In this document: piece after piece, positions 44,004 through 53,568 of the stretch
How the letters are laid out: every line of letters starts with the position of its first letter
Position numbering within the stretch: position 1 is the stretch's first letter
From: Marimonas arenosa
GTDB taxonomy: Bacteria; Pseudomonadota; Alphaproteobacteria; Rhodobacterales; Rhodobacteraceae
Assembly: GCF_030848945.1 (NCBI RefSeq)
Contig: NZ_JANHAX010000003.1
Span: 1 to 64,000 of the forward strand
Direction: 5' to 3'
DNA: 64,000 bases
Notes under the pieces: model-generated
What the model was told of the DNA's origin: nothing
The model's input: the letters and a program-made list of their open reading frames with translations, nothing else
Database searches by the model: none
Made by a program: the position numbers and the translations under genes

Positions 44004-45874
44004 GCGGATTTCCCCCTTTGTGCCTGCCGCAACTTGGCCAGCAACAGCGCCAACGCCGCCGGAGTCATCCCGTCGACACGGCCGGCCTGCGCGAGATTGG
44101 CTGGCCGGGCGTGGGACAACTTGGATTTGAGCTCGTTCGACAGCCCATCGATGCCATCATACTTAAAATCGACCGGGATCACGTGACCTTCGTCGCGCTT
44201 CAAGGCTTCGACGTCTCGCTTCTGCCGTTCGATATAGTTGGCATAGAGAGCGTCTTTCTCCAGCTGCGCGCGGATGTCAGGGTCCACCGCGGCCAACGCT
44301 CCATCCAGCCCAATCAGCATGTCGAACCCGACATCCGGGAAAGCAAGAAGCTGCATGCCGTTGCGTCTGGCGCCGTCATGACTCATCGCGAAGCCTTTGG
44401 CATTCAGCTCGGTCGGGGTCCAACTTTGTTCCTCGAGCAGTGCACGGCCTTGCGTCAGCGCCTCGGCCTTGGCCTCAAACGCCTTTTTGCGTTCCTCGCC
44501 GGCGCACCCCAACGCGATGGCCAACGGCGTCAGCCGTTGGTCGGCGTTGTCCGCCCGCAACGACAGGCGAAACTCGGCGCGTGAGGTAAACATGCGATAG
44601 GGCTCGGACACGCCGCGGGTGATCAGGTCATCGACCATCACACCGATATAGCTGTCGGCCCGGCTGAACAGTACCGGATCGCGCCCTTGCGCCGCCAGCG
44701 CGGCGTTCAGGCCCGCCACCAGCCCTTGCGCCGCGGCTTCCTCGTAACCCGTTGTTCCATTGATCTGACCCGCAAGGTAAAGGCCCTCGACCCCTTTAAT
44801 GGCCAGCGTCGCCGCCAGCGCGCGCGGATCAACATAATCGTATTCGATTGCATAGCCAGGTTGCAGAATCACTGCTTCTTCCAGCCCACGAATCGAATGC
44901 ACGTAGTCGTTCTGCACGTCTTCGGGCAGGGAGGTGGAAATCCCGTTGGGATAGACGGTATGATCGTTCACCCCCTCGGGCTCAAGAAAGATCTGGTGCG
45001 AGGTTTTGTCAGCAAACCGCACGATCTTGTCCTCGATCGACGGGCAATATCGCGGACCGACGCCATCGATATGACCTCCGTACATGGCCGAGCGCGCCAG
45101 GTTCTTTTCGATGATCTCGTGAGTTTTCGGGTTGGTGTGGGTTATTCCACAGGAGATCTGTGGCGCAGTCGGGCCGTCCGACAAGAACGAAAACATCGTC
45201 GGTTCTTCGTCGCCCGGCTGCTCTTCCAGAATGTCCCAGTTGATCGTCCGTCCGTCGAGCCGCGGCGGCGTACCGGTTTTAAGGCGGCCCAAGGGCAGGG
45301 CGAAGCTGTCAAGCCGTTCGGCTAGTCTCTCCGATGGCTTGTCGCCCATCCGCCCGCCAGGGCGCGACACATCGCCGATGTGGATCACCCCGCGCAGAAA
45401 CGTTCCCGTGGTCAGGATCACAGAGTGCGCCCGGAATTCGGATCCGTCTCCAAGCACGACACCGGCCACGCGGTCGCCATCCATCAGGAAATCCGTGGTC
45501 TCACCGTGGATGATTTCCAAACCTTCGCGCGCCTCGGTTTCGCGCAGCATCTCACGGCGATAGATCGCGCGGTCTGCCTGCGCACGCGGGCCCTGCACAG
45601 CGGGGCCCTTGCGGCGGTTCAACAGGCGGAACTGGATGCCGGCAAGGTCAGCGACGCGGCCCATGACGCCATTCATCGCGTCGATCTCGCGCACGAGATG
45701 GCCTTTGCCCAAACCGCCAATGGCCGGGTTGCAGGACATTACCCCGATATCTTGGCGACGAAGCGTCACCAATGCCACACGCGCACCCATGCGGGCGGCG
45801 GCATGGGCGGCTTCTGTCCCTGCGTGACCGCCGCCGACAACGATGACATCGAAATCATGTTTCACGTGAAACAT
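44000..45874 (-). CDS. mnmG: tRNA uridine-5-carboxymethylaminomethyl synthase MnmG (GidA)
   Basis: This FAD protein works with MnmE to install cmnm5 or nm5 groups on wobble uridine 34. The 624-residue protein has [20 protein letters not shown] as the FAD loop. [19 protein letters not shown] follows, then [16 protein letters not shown] and [15 protein letters not shown], both GidA signatures. The protein starts MFHVKH: the ATG at 45874 is itself part of the parS palindrome ATGTTTCACGTGAAACAT. A longer in-frame start six codons upstream is possible but less likely. Operon position is between mnmE and rsmG. Confidence 0.96.
   Translation of the reverse strand: MFHVKHDFDVIVVGGGHAGTEAAHAAARMGARVALVTLRRQDIGVMSCNPAIGGLGKGHLVREIDAMNGVMGRVADLAGIQFRLLNRRKGPAVQGPRAQADRAIYRREMLRETEAREGLEIIHGETTDFLMDGDRVAGVVLGDGSEFRAHSVILTTGTFLRGVIHIGDVSRPGGRMGDKPSERLAERLDSFALPLGRLKTGTPPRLDGRTINWDILEEQPGDEEPTMFSFLSDGPTAPQISCGITHTNPKTHEIIEKNLARSAMYGGHIDGVGPRYCPSIEDKIVRFADKTSHQIFLEPEGVNDHTVYPNGISTSLPEDVQNDYVHSIRGLEEAVILQPGYAIEYDYVDPRALAATLAIKGVEGLYLAGQINGTTGYEEAAAQGLVAGLNAALAAQGRDPVLFSRADSYIGVMVDDLITRGVSEPYRMFTSRAEFRLSLRADNADQRLTPLAIALGCAGEERKKAFEAKAEALTQGRALLEEQSWTPTELNAKGFAMSHDGARRNGMQLLAFPDVGFDMLIGLDGALAAVDPDIRAQLEKDALYANYIERQKRDVEALKRDEGHVIPVDFKYDGIDGLSNELKSKLSHARPANLAQAGRVDGMTPAALALLLAKLRQAQRGKSA
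45858..45873. promoter_or_regulatory. parS site overlapping the mnmG start
   Basis: A second exact TGTTTCACGTGAAACA, here extended to an 18-bp palindrome (ATG...CAT). It encodes residues 1-6 of MnmG (MFHVKH) and includes its start codon. It is about 2.6 kb from the 5' end of rho and 1.9 kb from the rsmG parS. Confidence 0.96.
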
Positions 45875-45888
45875 CTCCCGTCCCGGCC

Positions 45889-47175
45889 TCATTTGCCAAT
45901 GCAGAAGCTGGCGAAAATTTCGTCTAGGATGTTCTCAACATCCACACGCCCCACCAACGCGTCAAGCGCGCGGACGGCGCTGCGCAACTCTTCTGCTGCA
46001 AGATCGGTATGCTCGGCCCCAAGATCAAGCAGGGCATCAGCCTGGTGCAGGGTTGCGACGGCGTGCTCCATCGATATCTTGTGGCGAACACGGGTAGCAA
46101 CCCCAATATCTGCCACTTCAGCCGCCAATCTTTGCGTTATCTTTTCGATCAGATCCGAGACACCTTGACCGGTCAAACCAGAAACGGCCCCTGTCCTGTC
46201 TTCCAAAAGATCGGCTTTGGCCCTCAGGATGATATCGCCCGGGCCCGGCTCCATCTCTGGCGCGGTGTTGCCTTCGACCAGGAACACCCTGAGATCGGCT
46301 TGCTCGGCTCGCTCACGCGCCCGGGCGATGCCGATACGCTCGACATGGTCCTCGGTTTCACGCAGACCGGCCGTGTCCAGAAGAGTCACCGGTACACCGC
46401 TCAGATCCATGCGCACCTCGATCACATCGCGGGTCGTGCCTGCATATTCCGACGTGATTGCGGCTTCGCGCCCGGCCAGCGCATTGAGCAGGGTCGACTT
46501 CCCGACATTCGGCGCACCAAGGATTGCAACCTCGAAGCCTGTGCGGACCCGCTCGGCCACCGCCACGCCGCGGATTTCACGTTCAAGACTGTTGCGCGTC
46601 CTTTCCAGTAACTCCCGCACTTCAGGTGTTACGTCGACCGGAACCTCTTCATCGGCGAAATCAATCGTCGCCTCCAACAGCGCCGCCGCCCGGATCAGAT
46701 CGCGCCGCCAGACCTCGGCCCGATTTCCCAGATCTCCTGAGAGAACCCTGAGCGCCTGTCGCCGCTGCGCCTCGGTTTCAGCATCGATCAGATCGGCCAG
46801 ACCTTCGACTTGCGTCAGGTCGAGCCGCCCGTTCTCGAGCGCACGCCGGGTGAACTCGCCGGGCTCAGCGTGGCGCAGACCGTCGATATGACCCAGCCCC
46901 GCCAGCACGGCAGAAACCACAGCAATCGAGCCATGTAGTTGAAACTCGACGACCCGATCGCCGGTGAAGCTCGCTTTTTCTTCGAATGCCAGAACCAGCG
47001 CTTCGTCGAGACGCGTTCCCTCAGCATCTTTCAGTACACGCAGCCCGGCCGTTCGCGGCGACGGTAGCGCGCCACAGAGCGACCCGGCTGCTTCCCAGGC
47101 TTGGGGCCCGGAAATACGGATCACGGCCACGCCCGCTTTTCCGTGGGCGCTGGCCAGGGCAAAGATGGTGTCCAT
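45889..47175 (-). CDS. mnmE: tRNA modification GTPase MnmE (TrmE)
   Basis: This partner of MnmG has 428 residues. The N-terminal folate-binding domain starts [23 protein letters not shown] and has [14 protein letters not shown]. In the G domain, [14 protein letters not shown] is the P-loop (about 223-236), TTRDVIEV is switch I and [16 protein letters not shown] is switch II. The C-terminal CIGK is the catalytic cysteine motif. All hallmarks are present. It lies 28 bases downstream of rho and 14 bases upstream of mnmG. Confidence 0.96.
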   Translation of the reverse strand: MDTIFALASAHGKAGVAVIRISGPQAWEAAGSLCGALPSPRTAGLRVLKDAEGTRLDEALVLAFEEKASFTGDRVVEFQLHGSIAVVSAVLAGLGHIDGLRHAEPGEFTRRALENGRLDLTQVEGLADLIDAETEAQRRQALRVLSGDLGNRAEVWRRDLIRAAALLEATIDFADEEVPVDVTPEVRELLERTRNSLEREIRGVAVAERVRTGFEVAILGAPNVGKSTLLNALAGREAAITSEYAGTTRDVIEVRMDLSGVPVTLLDTAGLRETEDHVERIGIARARERAEQADLRVFLVEGNTAPEMEPGPGDIILRAKADLLEDRTGAVSGLTGQGVSDLIEKITQRLAAEVADIGVATRVRHKISMEHAVATLHQADALLDLGAEHTDLAAEELRSAVRALDALVGRVDVENILDEIFASFCIGK

Positions 47176-47203
47176 GGTCCTTTACCCGCCGGTGCGGCGG
47201 GCC

Positions 47204-48475
47204 TCAGCCATTCATCGAATCAAAGAATTCGGAGTTGGTCTTGGTCTGCTTGAGCTTGCCGATCAGGAACTCGATGGCATCGGTGGTGCCCATCGGGTTG
47301 AGGATACGGCGCAGAACGAAGGTTTTCTGCAGGTCCTTGGGATTGACCAACAGGTCTTCCTTCCGGGTGCCGGACTTGAGAATATCCATCGCCGGGAAGA
47401 CGCGCTTGTCGGCGACCTTGCGGTCGAGCACGATCTCGGAGTTACCGGTGCCTTTGAATTCTTCGAAGATTACTTCGTCCATCCGGCTGCCGGTGTCGAT
47501 CAGCGCCGTCGCGATGATGGTGAGCGAACCGCCTTCCTCGATATTCCGGGCCGCGCCGAAGAAGCGCTTGGGCCGCTGCAGGGCGTTGGCGTCGACACCG
47601 CCGGTCAGAACCTTGCCCGAGCTCGGTACGGTGGTGTTGAAAGCGCGGCCAAGTCGGGTGATCGAATCCAAGAGAATCACGACGTCGCGTTTGTGTTCGA
47701 CCAGGCGCTTGGCCTTTTCGATCACCATTTCCGAAACGGCGACGTGGCGCGTGGCGGGCTCGTCGAAGGTCGAGGAGATCACTTCACCCTTCACCGAACG
47801 CTGCATATCGGTGACCTCTTCCGGGCGTTCGTCGATCAGCAGAACGATCAGATAGCACTCGGGGTGATTGGCCTCGATGCTGTGGGCGATGTTTTGCAGC
47901 AGCACGGTCTTACCGGTCCGCGGCGGGGCCACGATCAACGATCGTTGGCCTTTGCCGATTGGCGCAACAAGGTCGATGATGCGGGCTGAGCGGTCCTTGA
48001 TGGTGGGATCCTCGATCTCCATCTTCAACCGCTCGTCGGGATACAACGGCGTGAGGTTGTCAAACGCGATCTTGTGCCGGGCCTTCTCGGGCTCTTCGAA
48101 GTTGATCTGGCTGACGTCGGTAAGGGCAAAATAGCGCTCGCTCTCAAGCGGCTGAACCAGCTTGCCATCAATGGTATCGCCGGTGCGCAGCGAGAATTTG
48201 CGGATCATGTCGGGCGAGACGTAGATGTCATCAGGGCCCGGCAGATAGTTGGCCTCGGGCGAGCGTAGGAAGCCAAAGCCATCTTGCAGCACCTCGAGCA
48301 CACCGTCGCCGAAAATTTCCCACCCTTCCTCGGCCCGTTCTTTGAGGATCGAGAACATGATCTCGCCCTTGCGCATGGTTGAGGCGTTTTCGATCTCGAG
48401 CTCTTCAGCGAGATCGACCAGTTCCTTGGGGCTTCTCGCCTTCAAGTCGGCAAGGGAAATTTGTTCGGTTGTCAT
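47204..48475 (-). CDS. rho: Transcription termination factor Rho
   Basis: This hexameric RNA helicase ends transcription at C-rich unstructured RNA. The 423-residue protein has the N-terminal RNA-binding cold-shock-like domain with [22 protein letters not shown]. The Walker [20 protein letters not shown] follows, then [13 protein letters not shown] (Walker B) and a Q-loop/R-loop region ([27 protein letters not shown]). It is the first gene of the leftward operon from the putative origin. A candidate promoter lies about 100 bases upstream. Confidence 0.97.
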   Translation of the reverse strand: MTTEQISLADLKARSPKELVDLAEELEIENASTMRKGEIMFSILKERAEEGWEIFGDGVLEVLQDGFGFLRSPEANYLPGPDDIYVSPDMIRKFSLRTGDTIDGKLVQPLESERYFALTDVSQINFEEPEKARHKIAFDNLTPLYPDERLKMEIEDPTIKDRSARIIDLVAPIGKGQRSLIVAPPRTGKTVLLQNIAHSIEANHPECYLIVLLIDERPEEVTDMQRSVKGEVISSTFDEPATRHVAVSEMVIEKAKRLVEHKRDVVILLDSITRLGRAFNTTVPSSGKVLTGGVDANALQRPKRFFGAARNIEEGGSLTIIATALIDTGSRMDEVIFEEFKGTGNSEIVLDRKVADKRVFPAMDILKSGTRKEDLLVNPKDLQKTFVLRRILNPMGTTDAIEFLIGKLKQTKTNSEFFDSMNG

Positions 48476-48565
48476 GACGATATCCTCGATCGGCCGGGAG
48501 CCCCCGACTTGCGATCTTTGTTGGCATTGGAATACCCTGGTGCCCGGACGGGCGGGGTTGTCGGC

Positions 48566-48594
48566 TAGATAAGCATGACGGGATGCCGAGTCAA
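48566..48594 (-). promoter_or_regulatory. Candidate promoter of the rho operon
   Basis: On the minus strand, TTGACT (48589-48594) is followed after 17 bases by TATCTA (48566-48571). This would start transcription about 85 bases before the rho ATG. The -35 is close to consensus and the -10 is weak. Confidence 0.45.
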
Positions 48595-49046
48595 CCGAAA
48601 GGGTTTACGACTTCTTTGGCAAGACATCCGTTTCCACACACCCCAAGCAATCCAATAAAATAAAAAGAAATAAAAGAAAAAGGATGTTGATTTTGTAGGG
48701 ACAGATTTTTCTGTGGATTATCGTGATATCCCGGATATGTCCCCATGGGATTGACCCCTGTGCAAAAATTTTGAGATAAGCGCGTGAAGTAGTACAGAAT
48801 CCAATAGTTATCGTTATAAACCAATAACTTAGTTTGACCCTGACGTTGCGTTCGCTGTGGACTAAACCGGGGACGAACCTGGAACACTATCACGGCCTTC
48901 ACAATCGTCGTTTTTCCCTGTCCACCGTGGAGTGAATCCAGACATTTCCGCCGAACCCGGCCGTTTTCCCCGGAAATCGGGAACGTCTTGGCCTTGTCCC
49001 CAAACTTTCGTTAAGAAACAATGAACAAGCCCACGAGGTTTTCCAC
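48595..49046. other. Putative chromosomal replication origin (oriC) between rho and maf
   Basis: This is the non-coding core of the 571-base rho-maf gap. It contains an A/T-rich run (48651-48712, including AATAAAATAAAAAGAAATAA). DnaA-box-like 9-mers one base from TTATNCACA or its complement are TGTGGATTA (48712-48720), TGTGCAAAA (48759-48767) and TTTTCCACA (49039-49047). Weaker copies lie at 48630 and 48856. Transcription diverges on both sides, with rho to parB leftward and maf to dnaQ rightward. The parAB genes and parS sites are within 7 kb, as around alphaproteobacterial origins. A 103-codon frame here has biased composition and no conserved features, so I treat the region as non-coding. 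Confidence 0.6.
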
Positions 49047-49646
49047 ATGCCACGTCCGATCATCCTCGCCTCCGGATCGGAGATCCGGCAGACGCTGCTT
49101 CGCAATGCAGCCGTGCCGTTCGATGTAATGATTCCACGACTCGATGAAGACGCGATCAAGGCCGCGCTGCAGGCCGACGGTGCCAAGCCAAGGGACATTG
49201 CCGATGCGCTGGCTGAAGGCAAGGCGATGAAGATCAGCGCGAAACAGCCCGATGCGCTGGTGATCGGAGCGGATCAAGTGCTGGACTTCGAGGGACGGCT
49301 TTTGTCGAAACCGAAAGATGTCGAAGGCGCCTGTGGCCAACTTGATTCTCTACGCGGCCAGCGTCACAGCCTGCTCTCGGCTGCGGTTCTCTGCCATCAG
49401 GGGCGCCCGGTCTGGCGTCATGTTGGGCAAGTGCGGTTGACCATGCGAGATTTCTCCGACAACTATCTCGACGCCTACCTGAAGCGAAACTGGGACAGCA
49501 TTCGCTGGAGCGTCGGCGGTTACAAGCTGGAAGAAGAAGGCGTGCGCCTGTTTTCGCGCATCGAGGGCGACTATTTCAATGTCCTTGGATTGCCCCTGAT
49601 GGAAATTCTCGCTTATCTCACGGCAAGCGGAGATTTAGACGGATGA
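49047..49646 (+). CDS. maf: Maf-family nucleoside triphosphate pyrophosphatase
   Basis: The 199-residue protein has the HAM1-like fold of Maf pyrophosphatases, which remove modified or wrong nucleotides. It begins PRPIILASGSEIRQTLLRNA, where the usual SxRR signature is altered to SEIRQ. It has LVIGADQVLDFEG (catalytic Asp) and LRGQRHSLLSAAVL. GGYKLEEEGVRLFSRIEGDY closes the core. It is the first gene to the right of the putative origin and overlaps aroE by four bases. Which nucleotide it prefers cannot be told. Confidence 0.9.
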   Translation: MPRPIILASGSEIRQTLLRNAAVPFDVMIPRLDEDAIKAALQADGAKPRDIADALAEGKAMKISAKQPDALVIGADQVLDFEGRLLSKPKDVEGACGQLDSLRGQRHSLLSAAVLCHQGRPVWRHVGQVRLTMRDFSDNYLDAYLKRNWDSIRWSVGGYKLEEEGVRLFSRIEGDYFNVLGLPLMEILAYLTASGDLDG

Positions 49647-50476
49647 CCCTCGAACGTATTCCCTTGGCCGGCGTAATCGGATCCCCGGTTGCGCATTCGA
49701 AATCGCCTCAGCTTCACCATCACTGGCTGCGCACCTATGGGCTGAAAGGCCATTACATTCCGATGGATGTCAGCGCCGACGATCTGCCGGACGTGCTTAA
49801 GACGCTGCCCAGGATGGGCTTTGTCGGGGTCAACATTACCGTGCCGCACAAGGAACGGGCATTGGAATTGTCGGACCTTGTCACTGATCGCGCGACCCTG
49901 ATCGGGGCGGCGAACACGCTGATCTTCCGTAAAGACGGGAAAATCCACGCCGACAATACCGACGGGTACGGCTTCATTCAGAACTTACGCCAGGGCGCAC
50001 CGGATTGGGATCCGAAGGCGGGTCCGGCAGCGGTGCTGGGAGCGGGCGGCGCGGCGCGGGCCGTGGTGGCCTCGCTTGTGGATGTAGGGGTGCCGGAGAT
50101 TCTGATTTCGAACCGCACCCGGGTGCGAGCCGACAAACTGGCCGATGATTTCGGCAAACGCGTGCGGGTTGTCGAATGGGTCAAGGCAGGTAACATGCTT
50201 GAAGACGCCGCGCTGGTCGTCAACACAACGTCGCTGGGCATGGTCGGTAAACCCGAACTGCGCGTGCCGCTGGACGGGATCCGGAAAACCGCAGTGGTAA
50301 CTGACCTGGTCTACAACCCGTTGCAAACCCGGCTGTTGCGGGTGGCCGGCGAGATCGGCTGCACGACAGTCGATGGCCTGGGGATGCTGTTGCACCAGGC
50401 GGTGCCAGCCTTCGAGCGCTGGTTCGGGACACGGCCCGAGGTTGACGCGGCAACACGGGCGGCCGCATTGCGATGA
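49643..50476 (+). CDS. aroE: Shikimate dehydrogenase (NADP+)
   Basis: This enzyme reduces 3-dehydroshikimate in the aromatic amino acid pathway. The 277-residue protein has the shikimate-binding GVIGSPVAHSKSPQLHHHWL and VNITVPHKERAL (catalytic Lys). It also has HADNTDGYGFIQNL (catalytic Asp), the NADP loop AVLGAGGAARAVVASL, and the C-terminal GLGMLLHQAVPAFERWFG. Start overlaps the maf stop (ATGA); the end overlaps coaE (ATGA). Confidence 0.96.
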   Translation: MTLERIPLAGVIGSPVAHSKSPQLHHHWLRTYGLKGHYIPMDVSADDLPDVLKTLPRMGFVGVNITVPHKERALELSDLVTDRATLIGAANTLIFRKDGKIHADNTDGYGFIQNLRQGAPDWDPKAGPAAVLGAGGAARAVVASLVDVGVPEILISNRTRVRADKLADDFGKRVRVVEWVKAGNMLEDAALVVNTTSLGMVGKPELRVPLDGIRKTAVVTDLVYNPLQTRLLRVAGEIGCTTVDGLGMLLHQAVPAFERWFGTRPEVDAATRAAALR

Positions 50477-51063
50477 CGTTCCGACTGGGGCTGACAGGCT
50501 CGATTGGCATGGGCAAATCGACCACAGCGAAGCTTTTTGCCGAGGCGGGGTGCGACGTATGGGATGCCGACGCGGCGGTGCACCGGCTCTATGCGCCAGG
50601 CGGCGCCGCGGTTGCCCCGATGCAGACGGCCTTTCCTGACGCCGTGGTAGACGGCGCCGTGTCTCGCGACGTGTTGAAGCGGATCATTGCAGACGACCCC
50701 ACCATTTTGAAACGGATCGAGGCCATCGTGCATCCGCTGGTGGCGGAAGACCGGGCTGATTTCGCCACCCGGGCCGAGTCTGATATCCTTGTTTTCGACA
50801 TTCCGCTTCTGTTCGAAACCGGCGGTAACGCCCGCATGGACGCGGTGGCCGTGGTTTCGATCGACGCCGAGACCCAGCGTCGCCGCGTGCTCGAGCGCGG
50901 CACCATGACAGAGGCGCAGTTCGAGGCTATTCTGAATAAACAGGTGCCCGATGCGAAGAAACGCGCTCTGGCCGATTACGTGATCATTACCGATACGCTC
51001 GACCATGCGCGCGAACAGGTTGAGGCGATCATCGACGACATCCGAGGCAAGACGCATGCGTGA
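50473..51063 (+). CDS. coaE: Dephospho-CoA kinase
   Basis: This enzyme carries out the last step of coenzyme A synthesis. The 196-residue P-loop kinase has GLTGSIGMGKSTTAKLFAEA, then VWDADAAVHRLY. DIPLLFETGGNARMDAVAVV supplies the CoA-binding/lid region. It is coupled to aroE on one side and overlaps dnaQ by eight bases on the other. The maf-aroE-coaE-dnaQ order is conserved next to the origin in many alphaproteobacteria. Confidence 0.96.
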   Translation: MTFRLGLTGSIGMGKSTTAKLFAEAGCDVWDADAAVHRLYAPGGAAVAPMQTAFPDAVVDGAVSRDVLKRIIADDPTILKRIEAIVHPLVAEDRADFATRAESDILVFDIPLLFETGGNARMDAVAVVSIDAETQRRRVLERGTMTEAQFEAILNKQVPDAKKRALADYVIITDTLDHAREQVEAIIDDIRGKTHA

Positions 51064-51748
51064 AATCGTTCTCGACACCGAAACCACAGGCTTCGACCCG
51101 GAAACCGGTGACCGCATCGTCGAGATCGGCGGCGTCGAGCTTTTGAATCACGTCCCCACCGGCAACACCTATCATCAATATATCAATCCCGAACGCGACA
51201 TGCCGCAAGACGCGTTCGAGGTTCACGGGCTGAGCGAGGATTTCCTGCGCGACAAACCGGTTTTCGCGCAGATTTCCAAGGAGTTTCTCGAGTTTGTCGG
51301 CGAGGCGAAACTGGTGATCCACAACGCCAGTTTCGACATGAAATTCCTCAACGCCGAACTCGGCTGGGTCGGGCTGCCGTTGCTGCCAATGGACCAGGCG
51401 ATCGACACTCTGATGATCGCGCGCAAGAAATATCCCGGGTCACCGGCGTCGCTTGATGCGCTGTGCCGGCGGTTCAACATCGATAATTCGGCGCGCACGC
51501 TGCACGGGGCACTGCTCGACAGTGAAATCCTCGCCGAGGTTTATCTGGAGCTGATCGGCGGACGGCAGCCGGATTTCGGGTTGAGCGAAGCTTCGGTGCA
51601 TGTCGTCGCAGGCGGTCCGGCCGGGAGTGATTGGCGGCCGCAGCCGCGGCCCGTGCCGCTACCGCCGCGGCTGACGGAAAACGAAGCCGCCGCCCACGCG
51701 GCCTTTGTCGAGGCCTTGGGCGACGGCGCGCTTTGGAAGAAATTTTGA
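51056..51748 (+). CDS. dnaQ: DNA polymerase III epsilon subunit (3'-5' proofreading exonuclease)
   Basis: The 230-residue DEDDh exonuclease has REIVLDTETTGFDPETGDR (Exo I), LVIHNASFDMKFLNAEL (Exo II) and ARTLHGALLDSEILAEVYLE (Exo III, catalytic His and Asp). A proline-rich linker leads to a short C-terminal tail (GDGALWKKF). I chose the ATG at 51056, as the protein family begins MREIVLDTETTG; the frame is open 17 codons further. Convergent with secB, four bases between stops. Confidence 0.95.
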   Translation: MREIVLDTETTGFDPETGDRIVEIGGVELLNHVPTGNTYHQYINPERDMPQDAFEVHGLSEDFLRDKPVFAQISKEFLEFVGEAKLVIHNASFDMKFLNAELGWVGLPLLPMDQAIDTLMIARKKYPGSPASLDALCRRFNIDNSARTLHGALLDSEILAEVYLELIGGRQPDFGLSEASVHVVAGGPAGSDWRPQPRPVPLPPRLTENEAAAHAAFVEALGDGALWKKF

Positions 51749-51752
51749 CCGG

Positions 51753-52247
51753 TCAGTTGGCCGGGGCTTGCCCCGAAGCAGCCTGTCGGCGTTCAAGTTC
51801 TTGACGGTAGAGTGCCATGAAATCGATATTGTCGAGATTTAGCGGCGGGAAGCCGCCGTCGCGTGAAATATCCGAGACGATCCGGCGCAGGAACGGGAAC
51901 AACAGCCGCGGGCATTCGATCAGAAGGAACGGATGCATCTGCTCTTCCGGTACTCCGGCGATGAAGAACAACCCGGCATAGTCGATTTCCATCAGGAAGA
52001 TCTTTTTGTCGGTATTGGTCTTGTCGCGGTTCTCGATGTTGAGCTTGATTGACACCTCGTACTGGTTTTCAGCCTCGCGTTTCTTGGCGTCGAGGTTGAC
52101 CTGCACCTGAATGTCGGGCTGGACCTCGCCCTGGCCGCCTTTCTGCGCCAGGATATTCTCGAAGCTGAGGTCGCGGACGAACTGGTTGATTACGTTGAGC
52201 TGGATCTGCGGGGCCTGGGCTGCGGCCCCATTGCCGGTCTCGGCCAT
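51753..52247 (-). CDS. secB: Protein-export chaperone SecB
   Basis: This tetrameric cytosolic chaperone delivers unfolded precursors to SecA. The 164-residue protein has QLNVINQFVRDLSFEN near the start. VQVNLDAKKREAENQYEVSI follows, then LMEIDYAGLFFIAG and the conserved ECPRLLFPFLRRIVSDISRDGGFPPLNL region (seen as CPRLLFPFLRRI). The alphaproteobacterial N- and C-terminal extensions are present. Single gene, divergent or tandem neighbours at normal spacing. Confidence 0.96.
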   Translation of the reverse strand: MAETGNGAAAQAPQIQLNVINQFVRDLSFENILAQKGGQGEVQPDIQVQVNLDAKKREAENQYEVSIKLNIENRDKTNTDKKIFLMEIDYAGLFFIAGVPEEQMHPFLLIECPRLLFPFLRRIVSDISRDGGFPPLNLDNIDFMALYRQELERRQAASGQAPAN

Positions 52248-52293
52248 GGTGTTCTCCCGGAATCTGTTAAGCCGGCCCCTGACTGAGCCAAGT

Positions 52294-52788
52294 TTAGTGC
52301 TTTGTCCACCCCGAAGGCCGGTGGGTGGGGCGTTTTGACGGATCTACCTCTGTGAACTCACCTTCGATCACGTCGTCGGGGCCGGGATCGCGGGGCTTAC
52401 GCGGATCGGGGGGGATGTTCGACCCCATCGAGAAATGCGTCACCGTCACCCGCTTGCGCAGCCAATGAAACACCGCGCGGCGCACGCCGGGCACCAAAAG
52501 GGCGAATCCCAATGCGTCGGTGAAGAACCCAGGCGTCAGCAGCAGCGCACCGGAAAACAGAATCATAGCGCCGTGGGCCAGCGGTTCGGTGGGATCGGAC
52601 AACTCGTTGAATGATCGTTGGACATCGCTCAGCGCGGCGATTCCCTGACTGCGCACCAGCCAGGTTCCCAGAACCGCCGTCAGCACCACGATCAGTAGCG
52701 TATAGCCGAGCCCGATCGCACCTCCCAGCTTGATAAACAGCGCGATCTCGATCAGCGGTACGCCGATGAATGCGAAAAGCAGCCACAT
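52294..52788 (-). CDS. fxsA: FxsA family cytoplasmic membrane protein
   Basis: The 164-residue membrane protein starts MWLLFAFIGVPLIEIALFI and has a second long hydrophobic stretch (GYTLLIVVLTAVLGTWLVR). A third follows with ILFSGALLLTPGFFTDALGF, the FxsA signature. In E. coli, FxsA overproduction prevents phage exclusion; its normal role is unknown. I chose the ATG at 52788 (GAGGAG upstream); the frame continues far upstream but only as antisense to the next gene. Divergent from the Tim44-like gene, in the conserved secB-fxsA-timA order. Confidence 0.9.
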   Translation of the reverse strand: MWLLFAFIGVPLIEIALFIKLGGAIGLGYTLLIVVLTAVLGTWLVRSQGIAALSDVQRSFNELSDPTEPLAHGAMILFSGALLLTPGFFTDALGFALLVPGVRRAVFHWLRKRVTVTHFSMGSNIPPDPRKPRDPGPDDVIEGEFTEVDPSKRPTHRPSGWTKH

Positions 52789-52908
52789 ATGATCATTCTC
52801 CTCAACTCGAAGGCGCAATGGACTTGACCACCGCCGCTCTATACATAAGTGCAGGTCAAGCCCGTTTCCATGCGCCGCAAACGACGCGCACGCCGCGAAG
52901 AGGAAAAC

Positions 52909-53568
52909 ATGAACTCGCCCATCATCCAACTTCTGGTTCTGGCCGGAATTGCCGTGTTCCTGATTCTGCGCCTCAGGAGTGTTCTTGGCACCCGCGACGG
53001 TTTCGAAACACCGCCCGCACCACGTCCGGTCGAACGTAGCGGCCCGAGCCGTGACTTCGAGGTTATCGAGGGCGGTCCCGACCACGACATTACCGATCAC
53101 GTCGACGAGGGCAGCCCGGCGGCTGAAGCGCTGGCGAAGATGAAGCGGGCCGAATCCAGCTTCAACGTGGCCCAATTCCTGCAGGGGGCCCGTGGTGCCT
53201 ATGAGATGATCCTGATGGGGTTCGAACGCGGCGATCTCGCCGCGATCAAGCCGTTCCTGGCCGAAGAGGTTTACGAGGCCTTCGCGTCGGTCGTCGAAGC
53301 GCGCGAGAAGGAAGGCCTTCAGATCGAGGCTGATTTCGTAGGTGTGCGCGAAACCTCTCTGGCGGATGCCCAGTTTGATGACGCTACAAAAACGGCCGAA
53401 GTGTCGGTACGCTTCGTGGGCGAACTGACCTCGGTTGTGCGCAACAAGGCCGGTGAGATCGTCGAAGGCGAGGCAGGCAAGATCAAGCGCCAGAAAGACA
53501 TCTGGACGTTCGAGCGTGTGATGGGCTCGGATGATCCGAACTGGCTACTTGTCGCTACGGGCGAATGA
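52909..53568 (+). CDS. Tim44/TimA domain protein
   Basis: The 219-residue protein has one N-terminal membrane helix (about 4-22) and a linker. A C-terminal Tim44-like domain has SSFNVAQFLQGARGAYEMIL and FERGDLAAIKPFLAEEVYEAF, ending KDIWTFERVMGSDDPNWLL. It is related to mitochondrial Tim44 and to alphaproteobacterial TimA; the bacterial role is not well defined. The ATG at 52909 follows GAAGAGG. The stop overlaps mltA (ATGA). Confidence 0.9.
   Translation: MNSPIIQLLVLAGIAVFLILRLRSVLGTRDGFETPPAPRPVERSGPSRDFEVIEGGPDHDITDHVDEGSPAAEALAKMKRAESSFNVAQFLQGARGAYEMILMGFERGDLAAIKPFLAEEVYEAFASVVEAREKEGLQIEADFVGVRETSLADAQFDDATKTAEVSVRFVGELTSVVRNKAGEIVEGEAGKIKRQKDIWTFERVMGSDDPNWLLVATGE

Noticed and set aside
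48591..48902. 103-codon minus-strand frame in the rho-maf gap
   Set aside because: Biased low-complexity sequence in an A/T-rich region with no conserved feature; the gap fits a replication origin better.
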